Below the pieces are notes generated by a model, which was given only the letters and a program-made list of their open reading frames with translations, made no database searches and was not told the origin of the DNA. Below are positions 51,006-60,242 of a stretch of DNA of 64,000 bases, piece by piece. Source of the stretch: Nocardia pseudobrasiliensis NBRC 108224 (GTDB lineage Bacteria; Actinomycetota; Actinomycetes; Mycobacteriales; Mycobacteriaceae). Position 1 is the first letter of the stretch; each line of letters begins with the position of its first letter. The translations under genes were made by a program, and so were the position numbers. The stretch lies in the NCBI RefSeq assembly GCF_001613105.1, contig NZ_BDBS01000034.1:62001-126000 (forward strand). The letters run 5' to 3'.

Positions 51006-52442
51006 TCACGTCGAGGACATTTCGATGAGCACGCGAATCGCCGATTCCAGTGCGTAATTCATCGACCCCCCGTTGGGTTCGAATGCGGTGTGCTCGCCCG
51101 CAAAATGAATCCTACCTTCCGGTCTGGCGAGATGAGGCATGAGTTCGCCGTGACCCGTCTCCGGAAGAATGTAGGCGCCGCCGGTGAAAGGTTCGTTGTC
51201 CCAGGCTACCGATGTGCCGAGTTCGAAGTTTTCCCGAGCGCCGGGCAGAATCGGCTCGAGTTCGCGCAGCGCGAAATCGAGCCGTCCGTCGGGGCTCAGT
51301 TCGGCGGCCGCCTGGGCGGGCCATCCGGTGAGCCAGCATTCGATGATCTTGCGTGGTCCGGGTTGGCGTGGCGTGGCATCACGGACCGTGCACAGCGCGG
51401 TATCCGTCGATATCATCAGCCGTTCTTCCGGCCAGAACTTCTTGCGCATCTGTAGAAATATCCTGAGCACCGACGCGTACCGCAGCCGGCGTATCGCCGA
51501 GTGTTTCGTCGCCGACATACCCGCTTGCGAGAGATTGATGCGTCGCACGCTGGGAAACGGCGCGGTCAGGACCATGCGGTCCGCCCGCAACGTGCGCAGC
51601 CGGTCGCGATCGAGGACGGTCGCCTCGACGCCGTGGGCGTCCTGGGTGATCCGGACGACCGGACTGCGGTAGCAGACCCGCTCGGAGATCTTGCCCGCCA
51701 GCGCCCGGGCCAGGGTATCGGTGCCGTCCTTGATCTTGTACCAGCCGCCGTCCGCGGTGGAGAACGAGCGCGGGCCCGATTCGTAGCGCGCCCAGGCCAT
51801 CGCCGACGCGGATTCCAGTTCGCCACCGCGCATCTCCAGGAACATCGGTTCCATCAGGCCGATCGCGGCGGGTGAGGCGCCGCGGCGGGTGAGGATCTCG
51901 CGCACCGAGATTCGGTCCAGTTCCAGCAGGCGCGGCGTGGGATTCCAGTTCGGCTCGGTGAGTTCGGGGCCGATACGCGCGTTGTGCCCGGCGACGTAGT
52001 CGGCGAGCATGCCGGGCACCGACAGATCGCGTTCGCGTTCGGACAGTCCCAGTTCCTCGGCGTGATCGCCGATCTTGTCGGGCCGGATTCGACGACCGGC
52101 GCGGTAGTAGCGGAAGTCGGTGTCGACCAGATCGCTGGGTTCGGTGTCGAGGCCCATGCGGCGCAAATAGGCCATGGTGTAGTGGCAGTGGCGCGTCACG
52201 GTCATGGCGCCCGCCTCGGCGTGGAGATCGTCGGCGAACGGGTGGCGCAGCGTGCGGGTTCTGCCACCGGGTCGGGCATCGGCCTCGAGAACGGTGACCG
52301 CGATGCCCTGCTCGGCCAATTCGCAGGCGGTGGCGAGTCCGGCCAGACCCGCGCCGACCACGATCACCGAATCGACGGCGGTCTGCGCGGGAAGGCCACG
52401 ATCGAAAGTATTTCTGACGTCCTGTTGAGTTGGCCCCGGCAC
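51006..52442 (-). CDS. FAD-dependent amine oxidase
   Basis: 478-residue flavin amine oxidase. The N-terminal dinucleotide motif is VVGAGLAGLA near 28, followed by LEADARPGGRTRT; the C-terminal FAD contact is IHFAGEHTAF, followed by GGSMNYALES. Members oxidise amines or amino acids, or desaturate cyclic substrates. The GTG start follows GGAAGG. It is 48 bases upstream of the response regulator gene and transcribed in the same direction. The substrate is unknown; a link with the reductively released product of the orphan NRPS at 53951-59728 is possible. Confidence 0.85.
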   Translation of the reverse strand: MPGPTQQDVRNTFDRGLPAQTAVDSVIVVGAGLAGLATACELAEQGIAVTVLEADARPGGRTRTLRHPFADDLHAEAGAMTVTRHCHYTMAYLRRMGLDTEPSDLVDTDFRYYRAGRRIRPDKIGDHAEELGLSERERDLSVPGMLADYVAGHNARIGPELTEPNWNPTPRLLELDRISVREILTRRGASPAAIGLMEPMFLEMRGGELESASAMAWARYESGPRSFSTADGGWYKIKDGTDTLARALAGKISERVCYRSPVVRITQDAHGVEATVLDRDRLRTLRADRMVLTAPFPSVRRINLSQAGMSATKHSAIRRLRYASVLRIFLQMRKKFWPEERLMISTDTALCTVRDATPRQPGPRKIIECWLTGWPAQAAAELSPDGRLDFALRELEPILPGARENFELGTSVAWDNEPFTGGAYILPETGHGELMPHLARPEGRIHFAGEHTAFEPNGGSMNYALESAIRVLIEMSST

Positions 52443-52814
52443 GGCTTTCCTTCCGGTGAACTGCGCATCGAGCGGTGCTCACCGAACTCATCCGATAACA
52501 GGGATTACGAAAGCGAAGCAGCTCGAAATAGAAATTTAGTTCGATTTGAAATTATCGTATCAAGAGTTTTCGGGAGGGTCAAACAAACTGGCAAACTTTG
52601 CCAGTTGCCCGTTCTTTACTCGACCGAATCGTTTCTCGACTCTCTGCCGGGACGTCGTTTGCTTGATTGTGATGTGACCTTCGTCACACTGTTTGCCGTG
52701 TTCTGATCGGTATTTGAACATTGAATTCCCCGTAACCAAAAGCTATTCCCCAAGGCCACGTGAAATAACGCGGCGTGCGCAACATGTGCACGAGAGCAAC
52801 ATTTGCATCCAGTA
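52443..52814. promoter_or_regulatory. AT-richer intergenic region with a perfect palindrome
   Basis: This 372-base gap is visibly richer in A and T than the surrounding genes, especially 52500-52800. It lies upstream of the leftward amine oxidase gene and downstream of the leftward sensor-like gene, so it probably holds the amine oxidase promoter. No open frame with a ribosome binding site was seen. Its main feature is the 21-base palindrome at 52586-52606, listed separately. Confidence 0.6.
52586..52606. promoter_or_regulatory. Perfect 21-base palindrome, probable operator
   Basis: Two perfect 10-base arms (aactggcaaa and tttgccagtt) flank a single central C. It is not followed by a T-run on either strand, so a terminator is unlikely. 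Its place about 145 bases upstream of the amine oxidase start suggests a binding site for a dimeric repressor, such as a TetR- or GntR-type protein. No candidate repressor gene is visible beside it. Confidence 0.7.
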
Positions 52815-53780
52815 CTAACTCGGTGTCGGCTCCTCGGCCGCCGGGACGAGCAGAATAGCGACCGGTCCGTCGACGCGTTTACGATCGCTCGTCACCGAAA
52901 AGGATGCCGCGCGAAATCGGTCGCCCTCGATCGAAATCGTCTGCTCGACAACGGAATCGGCGGAGGAGGTCAGAACGCGGTCGGTGTCGACCTGATCGAG
53001 CACCCGGCCCAGTAGCCGCTCGTCCTCGAGGGCGGGCGCGAGTTCGCCGGTCGTGGTCACGGTGACCCGGTTGCGCGCGTCGACCATCAACAGCGTGGCA
53101 TTGGTGTAGCGCACCAGGGTGCCCAGGCGGGTATCCAGCTCCCGGTCGCGCAGCTGCGCGGTCAATCCGTAGACCGCCGCGCGATCGGATTCGGCGCTGC
53201 CGACGATATTGGTACTGGACCAGAAGTGCACCCAGTCGCCCGCCGGGCGCACCGACCAGAACGCCTCGGCGAAGGCGCCCTCCTTCGCGGTCCGGGCGTC
53301 GTAGTACAGCGCCAGGAATTCCCCGGCGTCCTCGGGATTGGTGTGCCGCAGCAGATCCCTGATCGGCCGTTCCTCCCCGGGCAGCCGATCGGTGCCGATC
53401 AGCGCGAGATTATCGCCGCCGCTGCGGGTGGCGACCTTGCGCAGATCCAGGATCCACGAGTTGTAGATCGGGCGGTCCGGTACGGGCGGGGCCGCGAGCC
53501 AGACGATCAGGCCGACCGCGGTGTCATCGGGCGCCATGATCCAGTGGATATGACATTCGAGACCGCCCTCGCAGCGGATCTGGTCCACCGGCGGCTCGGC
53601 CAGGGCGTCGGTGACCACCGCGGCGAACAGCTCCTCGCCCTGACGATCGAAGCCCAGTCGAGAGCCGACCCGGCGCAACGGCCGGGCCACGCGCTGCCCG
53701 TCCGCGGAGTGCACGAAGATCTCCTCGCGCAGACGGGTCCCGATGACGTCGATGCCGAACCAGCGGCGCGGCAGTTGCAT
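52815..53780 (-). CDS. PAS/GAF-like sensor domain protein, function unknown
   Basis: 321 residues, no signal peptide or membrane segment. Two alpha/beta modules can be seen: residues 1-120 (ending in WILDLRKVATRSG) and 190-320, the second with PAS-like strands (NATLLMVDARNRVTVTTTG). It resembles soluble GAF/PAS-like proteins that are common and uncharacterised in Corynebacteriales. No kinase, cyclase or DNA-binding output domain is attached. The ATG at 53780 follows the terminator of the orphan NRPS by about 30 bases, so it should have its own promoter. Function cannot be assigned. Confidence 0.6.
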   Translation of the reverse strand: MQLPRRWFGIDVIGTRLREEIFVHSADGQRVARPLRRVGSRLGFDRQGEELFAAVVTDALAEPPVDQIRCEGGLECHIHWIMAPDDTAVGLIVWLAAPPVPDRPIYNSWILDLRKVATRSGGDNLALIGTDRLPGEERPIRDLLRHTNPEDAGEFLALYYDARTAKEGAFAEAFWSVRPAGDWVHFWSSTNIVGSAESDRAAVYGLTAQLRDRELDTRLGTLVRYTNATLLMVDARNRVTVTTTGELAPALEDERLLGRVLDQVDTDRVLTSSADSVVEQTISIEGDRFRAASFSVTSDRKRVDGPVAILLVPAAEEPTPS

Positions 53781-53810
53781 ACCGCGAAAGCCTAGTCACC
53801 CCGAAATGGA

Positions 53811-53845
53811 GTGCCGATCCGTCCCCTCCACTCGCGGATCGGCAC
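53811..53845 (-). terminator. Hairpin terminator after the orphan NRPS
   Basis: Perfect 11-base stem (gtgccgatccg / cggatcggcac) with a 13-base loop, about 105 bases beyond the NRPS stop codon at 53951 and before the sensor-like gene. It probably ends the NRPS transcript. There is no T-run, as is common in these genomes. Confidence 0.75.
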
Positions 53846-53950
53846 ACCTTACGAGGTGCCGAGCATGCGGAATTCGCCGTCGAACGGCGTAATCGATGTG
53901 GGAACTGCTATCCGAGTCCGGGAATCACTCACCAGCCGGCGCGCTCGGAA

Positions 53951-56900
53951 TCATAACACCGTTTCCGCCATCGCCCGAGGGGCCGGGAAGAACCCCACGT
54001 CGACGAAGTGGTCGAAATAACGGCCGAGCGTCACGGCGTCGACCGTCGGGCACACCACGATCGTGGGCTCCGGATCCAGCGCCGGCGCGGGTGCGGCGCT
54101 ACCGACCCCGCCGCCGAAGTTGATGCTCAGCGCCGCGGATCGGGCGAGGGTGTCGTCGCCGGTGACGGCCCGCTGTTCGGCCGTGGTCGTCAGGACCTCG
54201 CGGAAGTATTGGGGTTCGACCAGTTCCAGCCGATAGCCGCGACGATGGATTTCGGTCACCAGCGCCCGCAGCGGCGTCGGATGCGGCGGCACGAGGTGAT
54301 AGGTCGCGCCCGCGTCGCCGAGGCGGCGCACGATCGCGGCCGCCACATGGTCCACGGGAACCATCTCGATCTCGCCCGCCGAGAAATCCGGCGCGAGGCC
54401 CAAGACGAGCATGGCCCGCAGCATGGTCCACCAGGCATCGTCGGTTCCGGCGACGCCGGTGCGGGAATCGCCGGTGATCAGGCCGGGGCGGTGGATCGAG
54501 GTCGGGATCCCGCGCCCGGCCGCGGCGGTGATCAGCTGTTCGGCGACCCATTTGGTCATCACGTAGTCCGGCACGCCCAGCGGCGGCGATCCGGCCGCCG
54601 GAGATCCGGCGAGCACCGACACCGTCGAGACGTAGTGCACCGGCTTCACCCGGGCGGTCGCGGCCAGCCGCAGCACCTCGGTGACGCCGTCGACATTCGC
54701 CGCCCGCATGCGCGCGTAGGGTTCCAGATGGTTGACCAGGGCGCCGTTGTGCAGGATGGTGTCGATCCGCTCGGCGAGCTCGCCGAAGCGGGTGGCGCTG
54801 AGGCCCAGTCGCGGGCGCGCGAGATCGCCCGCCACAGCGACGATTCGGTGGTCGCGGGCATCGAGGTCGAGGCGGTATCGCTCGGCGGTGGCGAGGATGC
54901 GGGCGCGGGCGGCATTGTCGTCGGTGGCCCGGACCAGGCAGTAGATCGTGGCCGAGGTGTGCTCGAGCAGTTCGCGCAGCAGGAACGCGCCGAGGAATCC
55001 CGTTGCGCCCGTGAGCAGTACGGTCGCGGATTCGCCCCGACGCGGTGGTGCGCAGTCGGCGGGATCGATCGATGGATCGAGGATCGCGTCGGCCCGCGGG
55101 TCCGATACGCCGACCACCGGAGTCCGGTCGGACCGCAGGGCCGCGGCGAGATCGCTCACCCGCGGATAGGTGAACAGTCGGCGCAGCGGCAGGTCGAGGC
55201 CGAGTCGTTCGGTGAGGGCGGCGCGAATCCTGATGGCCGACAGCGAGGTCCCACCGAGGGTGAAGAAGTCGTCGTCGCGGCCGACGCGGTCGACGCCGAG
55301 CACCGTCGCGAAGACCTCGGCCACCATCCGCTCGTCCGTGGTGGCGGGGGCACGGAATTCGCGGGCAGGCGCGTGCGGTTCGGGCAGGGCGGCCCGATCC
55401 AGTTTGCCGGTCGGGCCCAGGGGCAGCCGCGGCAGTCGTAGCACCTGCGCGGGAACCATATAGCCGGGCAGGCGCTTTCGCGCGATGGTCAGCACCTCTA
55501 CCGGGTCCGCGGCATCACCGGTGACGTAGCCGACCAGCTGTTCCGCGCGCACCGCGACCGCCGCGTCGGTCACCGCCGGATGCGCCCGCAGCGCGGCCTC
55601 CACCTCGCCCGGTTCGATGCGCAGGCCCCGCAACTTCAGCTGGAAATCGGTGCGCCCCAGATATTCCAGCGCGCCGTCGCGTGTGCGACGCACTCGATCC
55701 CCGGTGCGGTACATCAGCGTCCCGGCCGGGCCGAACGGGTCGGCGACGAAACGCTCGGCCGTGCGGCCGGATTCGCCGAGATAGCCGCGAGCCAGTTGCG
55801 GCCCGGCCAGATACAGCTCACCCGGGCTGTTCGGCGGCACCGGATGCAGCCGGGAGTCCAGGACGTAGGCGCGACAGTTCCAGTGTGAGCGCCCGATCGG
55901 GACCGGACCGTCGGCGTGGCCGGTCACCTCGGCGGCGGTGATCGATACCGTCGCCTCGGTCGGACCGTACAGATTGTGCAGTCGACCGCCGGGGCAGATC
56001 GCGGCGAAGTGCGCGATCGTGGTGGCGGGCAATGGTTCACCGCCCACCCAGACCGCGCGCAGCGTCGACAACGTCCCGGCCGGCGCCAGATCCAGTAGTG
56101 CCCGCAGCAGCGACGGCACGGTATTGGTCGTGGTCACGCCGTGCCGCGCGATCGTGGTGGCGAGATACCGCGGATCGCGCTGCCCGTCGTCGGACGCCAG
56201 GACCAGCCGGGCGCCGACGGCGAGGGGCGCGGTGAAGCCGATCATCGAGGCGTCGAAGGTGAACGGCGTCATCTGCAGGAAGGTGTCGGCGTCGGTCAGC
56301 TCGTATTCGGTGGTGAGGAAGGCGGTCTGGTTGGCGATCGCCGCGTGCGGGACCGCCACGCCCTTGGGGCGGCCGGTCGAACCGGATGTGAAGATCACAT
56401 AGGCCAGGTCCACGGCGCGCAGGGGCCGCAGCCGCTCGGCGGCGGTGACCGGCTCGTTCGAGAAGCCGGACAGGACTTCGGAATTCAGCAGCCGGTCCAC
56501 CTGTACCACGGCCCGATCGGTGTGGCCGATATCGTCGCGCGCGGTCGTCAGCACGCACAGCGGGGCCGCGGTGCGGATCATCTCGGCGCGGCGCTCGGCG
56601 GGGTGATCCGGATGGACCGGCACGTAGGCGCCGCCCGCCTGCAGGATCGCGTACAGGCCGATGACGAGTTCGGGGGAGGGGCGCATCGCGAGCGCGACGG
56701 TCGTGCCGGGTCCGATGCCGAGGGCGATGAGCAGGCGCGCCAGCCGATTGACCCGCCGGGCCAATTCGCCGTAGGTCAGCGATGTCTCGGCACAGCTGAG
56801 CGCCGTGGCGTCGGGTCGCAGGCGAGCCTGCTCGTCGAGGCGTGACGGTAGGAACCATTGCGGCACCGGATGTTCCGGGCCCAGCACCGCGCCCGGTTCG

Positions 56901-59728
56901 GCGTCGTCCAGCAGCGGCAGATCACCGACCGCCAGCTGCGGTCGCGCCACCACGGCGCGCAGCACGGCGACCAGCTGCCGCGCCAGCGCCGCCACGGTGG
57001 CCGGGTCGAACAGGTCGGTCGCGTAGCGCCACGAACATCGCAGGCCCGCAGTGCTGTTCGGACCCGGGGGCACCACGGTCAACCGCAGGTCGACGGTGGC
57101 GATCTCGTCGCCGGACTCGACGGCGGCGACGGTCAGGCCGGGCAGGCGCAGGACCTGCGCATCGAAGTTCTGGAAGGCCAGCGCCACCTGGAACAGCGGG
57201 TGGTGGGCCTGGGAGCGGGGCGGGTCCAGTTCGGCGACAAGCTGTTCGAACGGCAGCTCGGCGTGGGCGAAGGCGGCCAGATCCGTCGCGCGCACGCGAT
57301 CGAGCAGGTCCGTGAAGGGTTCGGCCGCGTCGATCCGCGTGCGCAGGACCAGCGTGTTGACGAACATGCCGACCAGATCGTCGAATTCGGGTTCCCCGCG
57401 CCCGGCCACCGGCGCGCCCACGACGACGTCATCGGTATCGCACCCGCGGGCCAGGACCACCGCGAGCGCCGCGTGGATGAGCATGAACAGCGAGACGCCC
57501 CGCTCGCGGGCCAGGGCCTCGAGCGCGCGATGCAATCGGGCGTCGATCTCGAAACCGTGTGCCGCGCCGCGATGTCCGGCGATCGGGGGCCGGGGCCGAT
57601 CGGCCGGTAGTTCGAGTAGCGGCGGCAGCCCCGCCAGCGTCTCGCGCCAGAATCGCAGCTGTGTGGCCAGCAGGGATTCCGAATCCGTTGCCGCGCCGAG
57701 TATCTCGCGCTGCCACAGCGCGAAGTCGGCGTACTGTACGGGGAGTGGCGCCCACGCGGGCTCCGCGGCCGCGGTGCGCGCCTGGTAGGCGGTCATCAGA
57801 TCGCGGGTCAGCGGGGCCAGGGAGAAGCCGTCCGCGGCGATGTGATGGATGACGACCGCCAGAACGTAGTCGTTCTCGGACATTCGGAAAAGGCGGACCC
57901 GCAGCGGAGCCTCGCGGGTGATGTCGAAGCCCCGGCCGACCAGCTCCGCGATCGCCTGCGGCAGAGCGGTTTCGGTGCTGTGCGCCGGTTCGGGGTCCAC
58001 GGTCACCCGCGCCGCGGGCAGGATGTGCTGATATCCCTCGCCCTCGTGCTCCGGATACACCGTGCGCAGCACCTCGTGGCGTTCGAGGAGATCGCCGAGC
58101 GCGGCGCGCAGGGCGGCCACGTCCAGATCGCCCGACAGGCGCAGCACGATCGGGATATTGTGGGCGGCCGAGTCGGGGTCCATGCGCGCCAGGAACCAAA
58201 TCCGTTGCTGTGCAAGGGCCATCGGTACTCGTTCGCCGCGTTCGCGCGGCCGCGGCCGGGCGGCGGATTCGGTGTGGTGCAGCCGGTCGATCGCGGCGGC
58301 GAGGGCGGCCACCGTGCCGTATTCGAATACGGTGCGGGCGGCGACCCGGACTCCGGCGTCGGCGCCCACGCGTCCCGCCAGCCGGGTCGCGAGCAGCGAA
58401 TTGCCGCCCAGATCGAAGAAGTCGTCGTCGACGCCGACGCGCGGCACACCGAGCAGGTCGACGATCGCGGCGGCCACGATGCGTTCGCTGCGGGTGATCG
58501 GGGCGCGGTAGCGGGCGGCGACGCGCGGCCGCGGCGTCGCGTTCGGCTCGAGCCGCGTGGCGGGGCGCGCGCGTCCGAGGAATTGCAGCCGGGGGAGTCC
58601 GTCGCCGCCGGTCACCCATCGGACCACATCGCCGGTGCGATACATACGTCCGGCCGGATGGGCGATGAATCGGGCGGCCGTGTGGCCCGGGCGATTTCGG
58701 TACCCGCGCGCCAGGGCGACGCCGGTCAGATACAGCTCACCCGCCATACCGGGCGGCACCGGGCGCAGTCGTTCGTCGAGCACCCGCGCGGACAGGCCCG
58801 AGATCGGACCGTCGATCAGGGCCGCAATGGAAGTTTCGACCGAGCCGTACATCGGTAGCACCTCGCGGGCGGGGGACCAGCGATCGAGGAGGTCCGGCGG
58901 ACACGCGCGGCCGTCGACCAGCAGTGTGGTCAGTTCGGGCAGCGCGGTGGGATCGAGTTCGGCCAATAGCGCTGGCGGGAGGTGGGCGTGGGTCACCCGC
59001 TGCGCGCGCAACAGTTCGGCCGCGTCGGTAATCTCCTGTGGCGCAAGAACTGCCGTGGCTCCCGCCGCGAAGGTGAGGAGCAGCTCCAGGATCGCGTGGG
59101 GCGAACCGGTGGGGGCGAGGTGCAGGACGCGGGCGGCGGAGTCGATGCCGGTGCGCCGGATCTGTGCCGAGCACAGTGCGGTCAGCCCGGCCTGTGTGAC
59201 CGTCACGTCGTCGAGTTCGCAGGCCGCCGAGTCGGCGCGCAGCCGCCGGACGCGATCGCCGTGATAGAGCGGCTCGGATGACAAGCGGGCCAGTTCGGTG
59301 CGGCACCGGTCGGAGTCCAGTGCCAGCCATTCGATCGAATCGGTCAGTGTGCCAACCAGATCCGTGCGGGTGAGGCCGAGGCGTGCGCCGGAGTCGGCGA
59401 TCCACCGCGGTGCGTCGTCGGGGGCCACCGGTACGAAGGCCGCGCCGGATTTGGCGACGGCCCACAGCGCGATCACCGCATCGGCCGAGCGGGGCAGCGC
59501 CAGGATGACGCGATCCTCCGCGCCGAGACCGCGTGCGATCAGCGCCCGGGCCAGCCGTGCGGACCGCGCGTCGAGCTCGGCGTAGGTCAGCGTCCGGTCG
59601 CCGCAGCTCAGCGCGGGTGCGGACGGGTCGCTTTCCACCGCGGCCGACAGCAGATAGGGCAGGGTGTGCGCGGCCGTGCCGCGGGCCTCGGGTTTGTGTC
59701 GGCGCGTTCTCACGATCCGGTTGGTCAC
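53951..59728 (-). CDS. Orphan NRPS, degenerate A-T-C-A-T-R
   Basis: 1925 residues from a GTG start after AAGGGGGAA. Order: adenylation-like domain 1 (about 20-400), carrier 1 (GGNSLL near 441), condensation (HHIAADG near 629), adenylation 2 (TSGSTGRPKG near 1112, GKLDRA near 1440), carrier 2 (GGTSL near 1494) and thioester reductase (GATGFLGA near 1575, YVMTK near 1723). Adenylation 1 keeps its early and late structural motifs (LTYAEL, YRTGDVV) but has no P-loop: where TSGSTG should be it reads LAPTGSPHA. The late catalytic lysine motif is also missing. Carrier 1 must therefore be loaded in trans or stay empty. The intact second module has pocket residues D-A-I-N-V-V-L-V-S by eye. Reductive release would give an aldehyde, alcohol or cyclic imine. 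Confidence 0.92.
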   Translation of the reverse strand: MTNRIVRTRRHKPEARGTAAHTLPYLLSAAVESDPSAPALSCGDRTLTYAELDARSARLARALIARGLGAEDRVILALPRSADAVIALWAVAKSGAAFVPVAPDDAPRWIADSGARLGLTRTDLVGTLTDSIEWLALDSDRCRTELARLSSEPLYHGDRVRRLRADSAACELDDVTVTQAGLTALCSAQIRRTGIDSAARVLHLAPTGSPHAILELLLTFAAGATAVLAPQEITDAAELLRAQRVTHAHLPPALLAELDPTALPELTTLLVDGRACPPDLLDRWSPAREVLPMYGSVETSIAALIDGPISGLSARVLDERLRPVPPGMAGELYLTGVALARGYRNRPGHTAARFIAHPAGRMYRTGDVVRWVTGGDGLPRLQFLGRARPATRLEPNATPRPRVAARYRAPITRSERIVAAAIVDLLGVPRVGVDDDFFDLGGNSLLATRLAGRVGADAGVRVAARTVFEYGTVAALAAAIDRLHHTESAARPRPRERGERVPMALAQQRIWFLARMDPDSAAHNIPIVLRLSGDLDVAALRAALGDLLERHEVLRTVYPEHEGEGYQHILPAARVTVDPEPAHSTETALPQAIAELVGRGFDITREAPLRVRLFRMSENDYVLAVVIHHIAADGFSLAPLTRDLMTAYQARTAAAEPAWAPLPVQYADFALWQREILGAATDSESLLATQLRFWRETLAGLPPLLELPADRPRPPIAGHRGAAHGFEIDARLHRALEALARERGVSLFMLIHAALAVVLARGCDTDDVVVGAPVAGRGEPEFDDLVGMFVNTLVLRTRIDAAEPFTDLLDRVRATDLAAFAHAELPFEQLVAELDPPRSQAHHPLFQVALAFQNFDAQVLRLPGLTVAAVESGDEIATVDLRLTVVPPGPNSTAGLRCSWRYATDLFDPATVAALARQLVAVLRAVVARPQLAVGDLPLLDDAEPGAVLGPEHPVPQWFLPSRLDEQARLRPDATALSCAETSLTYGELARRVNRLARLLIALGIGPGTTVALAMRPSPELVIGLYAILQAGGAYVPVHPDHPAERRAEMIRTAAPLCVLTTARDDIGHTDRAVVQVDRLLNSEVLSGFSNEPVTAAERLRPLRAVDLAYVIFTSGSTGRPKGVAVPHAAIANQTAFLTTEYELTDADTFLQMTPFTFDASMIGFTAPLAVGARLVLASDDGQRDPRYLATTIARHGVTTTNTVPSLLRALLDLAPAGTLSTLRAVWVGGEPLPATTIAHFAAICPGGRLHNLYGPTEATVSITAAEVTGHADGPVPIGRSHWNCRAYVLDSRLHPVPPNSPGELYLAGPQLARGYLGESGRTAERFVADPFGPAGTLMYRTGDRVRRTRDGALEYLGRTDFQLKLRGLRIEPGEVEAALRAHPAVTDAAVAVRAEQLVGYVTGDAADPVEVLTIARKRLPGYMVPAQVLRLPRLPLGPTGKLDRAALPEPHAPAREFRAPATTDERMVAEVFATVLGVDRVGRDDDFFTLGGTSLSAIRIRAALTERLGLDLPLRRLFTYPRVSDLAAALRSDRTPVVGVSDPRADAILDPSIDPADCAPPRRGESATVLLTGATGFLGAFLLRELLEHTSATIYCLVRATDDNAARARILATAERYRLDLDARDHRIVAVAGDLARPRLGLSATRFGELAERIDTILHNGALVNHLEPYARMRAANVDGVTEVLRLAATARVKPVHYVSTVSVLAGSPAAGSPPLGVPDYVMTKWVAEQLITAAAGRGIPTSIHRPGLITGDSRTGVAGTDDAWWTMLRAMLVLGLAPDFSAGEIEMVPVDHVAAAIVRRLGDAGATYHLVPPHPTPLRALVTEIHRRGYRLELVEPQYFREVLTTTAEQRAVTGDDTLARSAALSINFGGGVGSAAPAPALDPEPTIVVCPTVDAVTLGRYFDHFVDVGFFPAPRAMAETVL

Positions 59729-60242
59729 CGGTGTTCCCCCTTGATTCGGTCATCTTTCGAGAAACTGGTCAGTCGCTTAGCTATCGACCGGCCTCCGGAA
59801 AGCATTACTAATGCATTACTTTCTGAAGGAAGAATTTTTACCATGCCATCGGCGCGGCCGATCACGCTCGCTGCTCGCGAGCGCCCCCCGGATCGAGCGG
59901 CCGCTAACCCGCCCGCTCGAACAGGCCGTTACAGCTGTGTCGCGCGTCGACGGTCGCGGGCGGGTGGAGCTTCACAGTGGAATCTTTACCCCCTCGAACC
60001 CCTTCGCCGCAATGCCTGATTCACAACTTCTGCCGGGCCCGGCCCTGATCGGGATATGTTGTGTACGAGCGGATTCCGCTCGACGCGCGCGAACGGCGAC
60101 CTCTCGCTATACTCACGGCGAGTTGACAGGTAACTCTAAGTTTTCACCCAGCCGTACCGAACTGGACATTCCGGGTTTTCCGGACTCGGCTTCTATGCAT
60201 CGGACTCTGCTGGACACCTGACCAAGGGAAATCGAAGTAAGC
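59729..60242. other. Intergenic region between divergent NRPS and secreted-protein genes
   Basis: 514 bases without a convincing gene. Open frames from 59811 (136 codons) and 59843 (58 codons, with GAAGGAAG upstream) translate to arginine- and serine-rich sequence with no domain and look like non-coding reading. The region should hold the NRPS promoter to the left and the secreted-protein promoter to the right. A direct repeat gcattact occurs at 59802-59809 and 59813-59820 in an AT-rich patch 75-90 bases upstream of the NRPS and could be a regulator site. Confidence 0.5.

Noticed and set aside
52586..52606. Palindrome as a transcription terminator
   Set aside because: It is AT-moderate with a one-base centre, which is too small for a loop, and no T-run follows on either strand. 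An operator fits better.
59811..60221. 136-codon plus-strand open frame, and a 58-codon one from 59843 with a good ribosome binding site
   Set aside because: Both translate to arginine- and serine-rich sequence without domain, signal peptide or codon regularity; treated as non-coding regulatory DNA.
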